Of a stretch of DNA of 64,000 nt, positions 61,026 to 64,000 are shown piece by piece; within the stretch, counting starts at the first letter, position 1; each line of letters opens with the position of its first letter. A model generated the notes under the pieces. It was not told the DNA's origin. It made no database searches and worked only from the letters and a program-made list of their open reading frames with translations. The DNA is from Streptomyces musisoli (lineage in GTDB: Bacteria > Actinomycetota > Actinomycetes > Streptomycetales > Streptomycetaceae), in assembly GCF_016741855.1 (NCBI RefSeq), contig NZ_JAERRH010000013.1, positions 62,001 to 126,000 on the forward strand. Reading direction: 5' to 3'. The translations under genes and the position numbers were made by a program.

Positions 61026-61083
61026 GACACCTTGAATGACACCTTGGTTGCCAACATCGCCAAAGAATGACACCTTAGTTGTC
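61026..61083. promoter_or_regulatory. Triplicated ATGACACCTT elements in the marR/hydrolase gap
   Basis: ATGACACCTT occurs three times in the 69-bp divergent gap (about 61022-61080); two copies extend to ATGACACCTTRGTTG. An internal TTGGTTGCCAA palindrome is also present. The array is the likely MarR operator and overlaps both promoters. The last copy ends a few bases before the hydrolase ATG, so that mRNA may be nearly leaderless. Confidence 0.7.
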
Positions 61084-61911
61084 ATGACTGTCGATCTGGC
61101 ATCCCTGCCCGTCCGCTCGTTCCAGACCTCCGACGGCTGCCTCGCCTACCGCGAGGCGGGCTCCGGCACCCCCCTCGTCCTGCTGCACGGCGGCTTCACC
61201 GACCACCGGATGTGGGAGGAGCAGATCCGGGCCTTCGCGCCGAGCCACCGCGTCATCGCGTGGGACACCCGTGGCCACGGTGCCTCCGACAACGCGACCG
61301 CCCCCTTCCGGCAGGTCGACGACCTCGCCGCGCTGCTCCGGGGACTCGACGCCGCCCCCGCCGTGCTCGTCGGGCTGTGCATGGGCGGCGGGATCGCGGT
61401 CGACTGCGCCCTGGAATACCCCGAGTTGGTCCGCGCGGTCGTCGTCAGCGGGGTCGGCACCAGCGAACCGGTCTTCGAGAACCCGTGGGTGCTGGAGGTG
61501 ATCGCCGCCCAGAACGGAGCCCTGGCGGCGGGTGACCTGGCCGGCTGGGCCGACGCCTATGTGCGGTGGGCCGCGGGTCCGCACCGGGACCTGTCCGACG
61601 TCGATCCCGAAGTGGTGCGCCTCCTGCGGGAGACGGGCCTGGCCACCCTGGACAAGCACACGCCCGACGAGCCCGACCACCACGTTCCCGTCACCGGCAC
61701 CTGGGAGCGCGTCCCGGGCATCGAGGTTCCCCTGATCGCCATCAACGGCGCCCTGGACACCCCGGACCACCTGGCCATGGCCGCCCGCCTGGTCGACCTC
61801 GTGCAGGACGGCCGCACCGTCGGCATCCCGGACGCCGCCCACTACCCGAACATGGAGAACCCGGCCCGCTTCAACGCCGAACTCGCCGCCTTCCTGGAGA
61901 AGTTGCCGTAG
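61084..61911 (+). CDS. Alpha/beta hydrolase with a Cys at the nucleophile position
   Basis: The 275-residue protein has the fold landmarks VLLHGGFTDHRMW, AWDTRGHGASDN, the elbow VLVGLCMGGGIAV, NGALDTPDH (acid) and DAAHYPNMENP (His). The elbow has Cys 99 where most relatives have Ser (G-x-S-x-G); dienelactone hydrolases likewise use Cys (GxCxGG). It may therefore be a lactone or thioester-type hydrolase or a poor hydrolase. A divergent MarR regulator fits an inducible detoxification or aromatic-degradation role. Confidence 0.87.
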   Translation: MTVDLASLPVRSFQTSDGCLAYREAGSGTPLVLLHGGFTDHRMWEEQIRAFAPSHRVIAWDTRGHGASDNATAPFRQVDDLAALLRGLDAAPAVLVGLCMGGGIAVDCALEYPELVRAVVVSGVGTSEPVFENPWVLEVIAAQNGALAAGDLAGWADAYVRWAAGPHRDLSDVDPEVVRLLRETGLATLDKHTPDEPDHHVPVTGTWERVPGIEVPLIAINGALDTPDHLAMAARLVDLVQDGRTVGIPDAAHYPNMENPARFNAELAAFLEKLP

Positions 61912-62136
61912 CACACACCTGACCACCACGAAATCCGGGCCCAGCGCGTCTCGGCCCGGCGCACCGTCCTGGCGTCCCTGACGGCTCGCACCGGCCCGGA
62001 ACCGTCGCCTTCCCCGTCGGCGAGGGGAACTCAGGGGGCGCGGCGGCCCTACCCGGGCGGGTGTACCGGGACTGCGTGGTGCGCTGCCCGAGGGGAGACT
62101 GCTGGGAAGACGACCGGTCCTGGGGGTGATGGAGAG

Positions 62137-63312
62137 GTGACGGCAGAGCCGAACGGGGCGCCGCTGGAGGAGTTCCTCGCCGATCCCGACCACTGCACGC
62201 TGGACCTCGCCACCGCCGTCGCCCGCTGCGCGAAGGCGCTGGGCCTGCGGCACGCCGTGGTCTACCTCGCCGATCTCCAGCAGCGCCACCTGGTGCCGCT
62301 CACCGAGGTGGCCCCGAGCCCGCCCATCGACTCCTCGCTCGCCGGGTGGTGCTACCGCACCCAGTCCCTGCGCGTCGAGGAGTCCGACCGGGACGGGGTG
62401 ACCGCGTGGTTCCCGCTGCTGGACGGCGCCGAACGGCTCGGTGTGCTCGCCGTCCACGCCTGGACGCTCAGCGCACAGGCCCTGCGGCGGGGCCGGGCGC
62501 TGGCCGCGCTGCTCGCGATCATGGTGACCTCGAAACGTGCCTACAAGGACTCCTTCGTCCGGCGGACCCGGACCGCGCAGATGCACCTGCCCGCCGAGAT
62601 GCTGCGGGCCTTCCTGCCGCCGCGCACCATCGGCAACCGTCACGTCGTCTCCACGGCGGTCCTCGAACCCGCCTACGACATCGGCGGTGACGCATTCGAC
62701 CACTCCCTGACCGCCACGTCCCTGCACGCCGCCGTCCTCGACGCCATGGGCCACAACCTGCTCTCCGGGCTGACCAGCGCCGTCGCCCTGGCGGCCTGCC
62801 GCAACGCCCGGCGGAGCGACGCCGATCTGCGGGCCCTCGTGGACAACGTGGACGATGCGCTCAGCCAGTGGCTGCCGGACCAGTTCTGCACCGGGGTCCT
62901 CGCCCAGCTCGACTTCTGCACCGGGGTCCTGCGATGGAGCAACTGCGGCCACCCCGCGCCGCTCCTGATCCGCGACCAGCAACTGATCGCGGACGCGATG
63001 GCCCGGGAGGCCGACCCGCCCATGGGGCTGCGTTCCCTGCTCTCCATGCGGGACCGCCGGGTGCACGAGATGCAGCTCCGGCCGGGGGACCGGGTGCTGC
63101 TCTACACCGACGGCGTCATCGAGGCGCGGATGACCGACGGCAGGCTCCTCGGCCTCGAACGGTTCGCGGAGTACGTCATCCGGGCAAGCGCCACCGGCGA
63201 GCTGGCGCCCGAGACGCTCAGGCGCCTGATCCACTCGCTGCTGGACTCCCGGGACAGCCGGCTCCGGGACGACGCCACGATCCTGTTGTTCGAGTGGCAG
63301 CCGGACTGCTGA
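62137..63312 (+). CDS. GAF-PP2C serine phosphatase
   Basis: The GTG at 62137 gives 391 residues: an N-terminal GAF-like domain (about 15-130; HAVVYLADLQQRHLVPL, LDGAERLGVLAVHAW) and a PP2C_SIGMA domain (about 165-388). The latter reads YDIGGDAFDHSL, LDAMGHNLLSGLTSAVAL, NCGHPAPLLI, LLYTDGVIEAR and RDDATILLFEW. GGDAFDH in place of GGDWYD is a common subgroup. It should act on STAS anti-anti-sigma proteins. It is the third such phosphatase in this window. Confidence 0.9.
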   Translation: MTAEPNGAPLEEFLADPDHCTLDLATAVARCAKALGLRHAVVYLADLQQRHLVPLTEVAPSPPIDSSLAGWCYRTQSLRVEESDRDGVTAWFPLLDGAERLGVLAVHAWTLSAQALRRGRALAALLAIMVTSKRAYKDSFVRRTRTAQMHLPAEMLRAFLPPRTIGNRHVVSTAVLEPAYDIGGDAFDHSLTATSLHAAVLDAMGHNLLSGLTSAVALAACRNARRSDADLRALVDNVDDALSQWLPDQFCTGVLAQLDFCTGVLRWSNCGHPAPLLIRDQQLIADAMAREADPPMGLRSLLSMRDRRVHEMQLRPGDRVLLYTDGVIEARMTDGRLLGLERFAEYVIRASATGELAPETLRRLIHSLLDSRDSRLRDDATILLFEWQPDC

Positions 63313-63354
63313 AGCGCTCTCCCCGGCAGCCGTGGGGGCGGTACGGTCGGCGCC

Positions 63355-63933
63355 ATGGCTGATGCGCGGCTGACCAGCGCCACCGGTGGCGAGGCGACGG
63401 GGAACGCCGGTCAGGCTCGACGCGTGCCGCACGTCGAGATCCTCCAACTGCTGGTCTCCCCGGTGCACCGGCTCGCCGGCCGGCCGGGCGACGGCCTGCC
63501 CGAGCTGCCGCCCGGGGAGCAAGTGACGCGGGCCGAGGTGCGCGCGGGCCTCGGCATCGTCGGCGACCGGTACTTCAACCGGCCCGCCCACCGCAACGCG
63601 TCGATCACCCTCATGGCGGCCGAGCGGCTCCCGGAGCCGTACCCGGCCGACCTGCTCCGCACCCGGCGCAACGTCCTGCTGCGCGGGGTCGACATCGACG
63701 CCTGCGTCGGCGCGACGGTCTTCCTCGACAGCGGTTTCGGACCGGTGGAACTGGAGGTCCGCAGCGCCGCCCGGCCCTGTGCCTGGCTGGACACCACCCT
63801 CGGCCCCGGCGCCCGGCGCGCCCTGCGCGGCGGCGGCGGAGTGCGCTGCCGGCCGCTGACGGACGGCGTGCTCACCGTGGGCCCGGCCGTGTTCGGGATC
63901 CGCGAGCCAAGGGACGCGGCACCCGGCGCATGA
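63355..63933 (+). CDS. MOSC-domain protein
   Basis: The 192-residue protein contains the MOSC core: VSPVHRLAGRPGD, GLGIVGDRYF, RRNVLLRGVDIDACVGATVFL in part and the conserved RPCAWLDTTLGPG with the Cys that carries or transfers sulphur in MOSC proteins. Such proteins deliver sulphide to metal cofactors, typically molybdenum cofactor, or reduce N-hydroxylated compounds. A Mo-dependent formate dehydrogenase lies 30 kb away, but a link is only suggestive. Confidence 0.87.
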   Translation: MADARLTSATGGEATGNAGQARRVPHVEILQLLVSPVHRLAGRPGDGLPELPPGEQVTRAEVRAGLGIVGDRYFNRPAHRNASITLMAAERLPEPYPADLLRTRRNVLLRGVDIDACVGATVFLDSGFGPVELEVRSAARPCAWLDTTLGPGARRALRGGGGVRCRPLTDGVLTVGPAVFGIREPRDAAPGA

Positions 63934-63955
63934 GTACGGCCGGCCGGGACCGCGC

Positions 63956-64000
63956 TCAGGTTGCGGAGGCCAGCAGCCGGTCGGACAGCCGGTGGGCCTG
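63956..64000 (-). CDS. 3' end of a gene continuing past the window
   Basis: On the minus strand the last 45 bases read QAHRLSDRLLASAT and a TGA at 63958-63956. The phase is open to the window edge. The amphipathic helical end is plausible coding sequence convergent with the MOSC gene, but too little is visible to name it. Confidence 0.4.
   Translation of the reverse strand, partial: QAHRLSDRLLASAT

Overview
The window is very GC-rich chromosomal DNA from an actinomycete, almost certainly a Streptomyces. The codon bias, the many Sec/Tat-secreted hydrolases, the class F sortase, the chitosanase with its operator, the stacked RsbU/RsbW/STAS stress regulators and a DUF5133 gene all fit that genus. 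No rRNA genes or CRISPR array are present, and the only tRNA gene is that for selenocysteine.

Layout. 1-16 kb: the end of a virginiamycin-B-lyase-like secreted protein (partial), a class F sortase with its likely cell-wall substrate, an SGNH hydrolase with a TetR regulator, a divergent HxlR/imine-reductase pair, a LysR regulator, a PhoX-like phosphatase, a secreted M9 collagenase, a long GAPDH, an RsbU-type phosphatase and a MASE1 membrane protein. 16-34 kb: the selenium/formate region. It holds selA, selB, selC (tRNA-Sec), selD, a UGA-containing formate dehydrogenase alpha subunit with a recognisable SECIS hairpin, and the NrfD-like and iron-sulphur subunits. 34-47 kb: a stress and turgor signalling block with a poly-HAMP hybrid kinase, an ANTAR/GAF/PAS/PP2C phosphatase, an RsbW-like kinase, CsbD, a tiny membrane protein, a STAS-ANTAR-GAF protein, DedA and a KhtTU-type K+/H+ antiporter. 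47-64 kb: an aldo/keto reductase, an MHS-type transporter, chitosanase, phosphoglucomutase, an SGNH esterase, a secreted adenosine deaminase, an M1 peptidase, a GH25 lysozyme, a MarR/hydrolase pair, a third PP2C phosphatase and a MOSC protein.

The most notable feature is a compact integrative element of about 6.0 kb (20,270-26,314) inserted into the 3' end of selC. It separates selA-selB from selC-selD. Its boundaries are a 25-bp perfect direct repeat containing the last 19 nt of the tRNA. It carries a tyrosine integrase with a single-base frameshift, a HAD hydrolase, a HTH-TPR regulator and four short, Cys-rich genes of unknown function whose stop and start codons overlap in an unbroken chain. 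Joining the chromosomal sides of the two att sites shows that the ancestral selB frame ran antisense into selC and ended at a TGA that is the exact complement of the UCA anticodon of tRNA-Sec. The insertion has given SelB a new C-terminal tail.

A second theme is minisatellite expansion. GC-rich tandem repeats lie in many intergenic gaps and also in frame inside SelA, SelB, the formate dehydrogenase iron-sulphur subunit, the Vgb-like lyase and a PP2C phosphatase.
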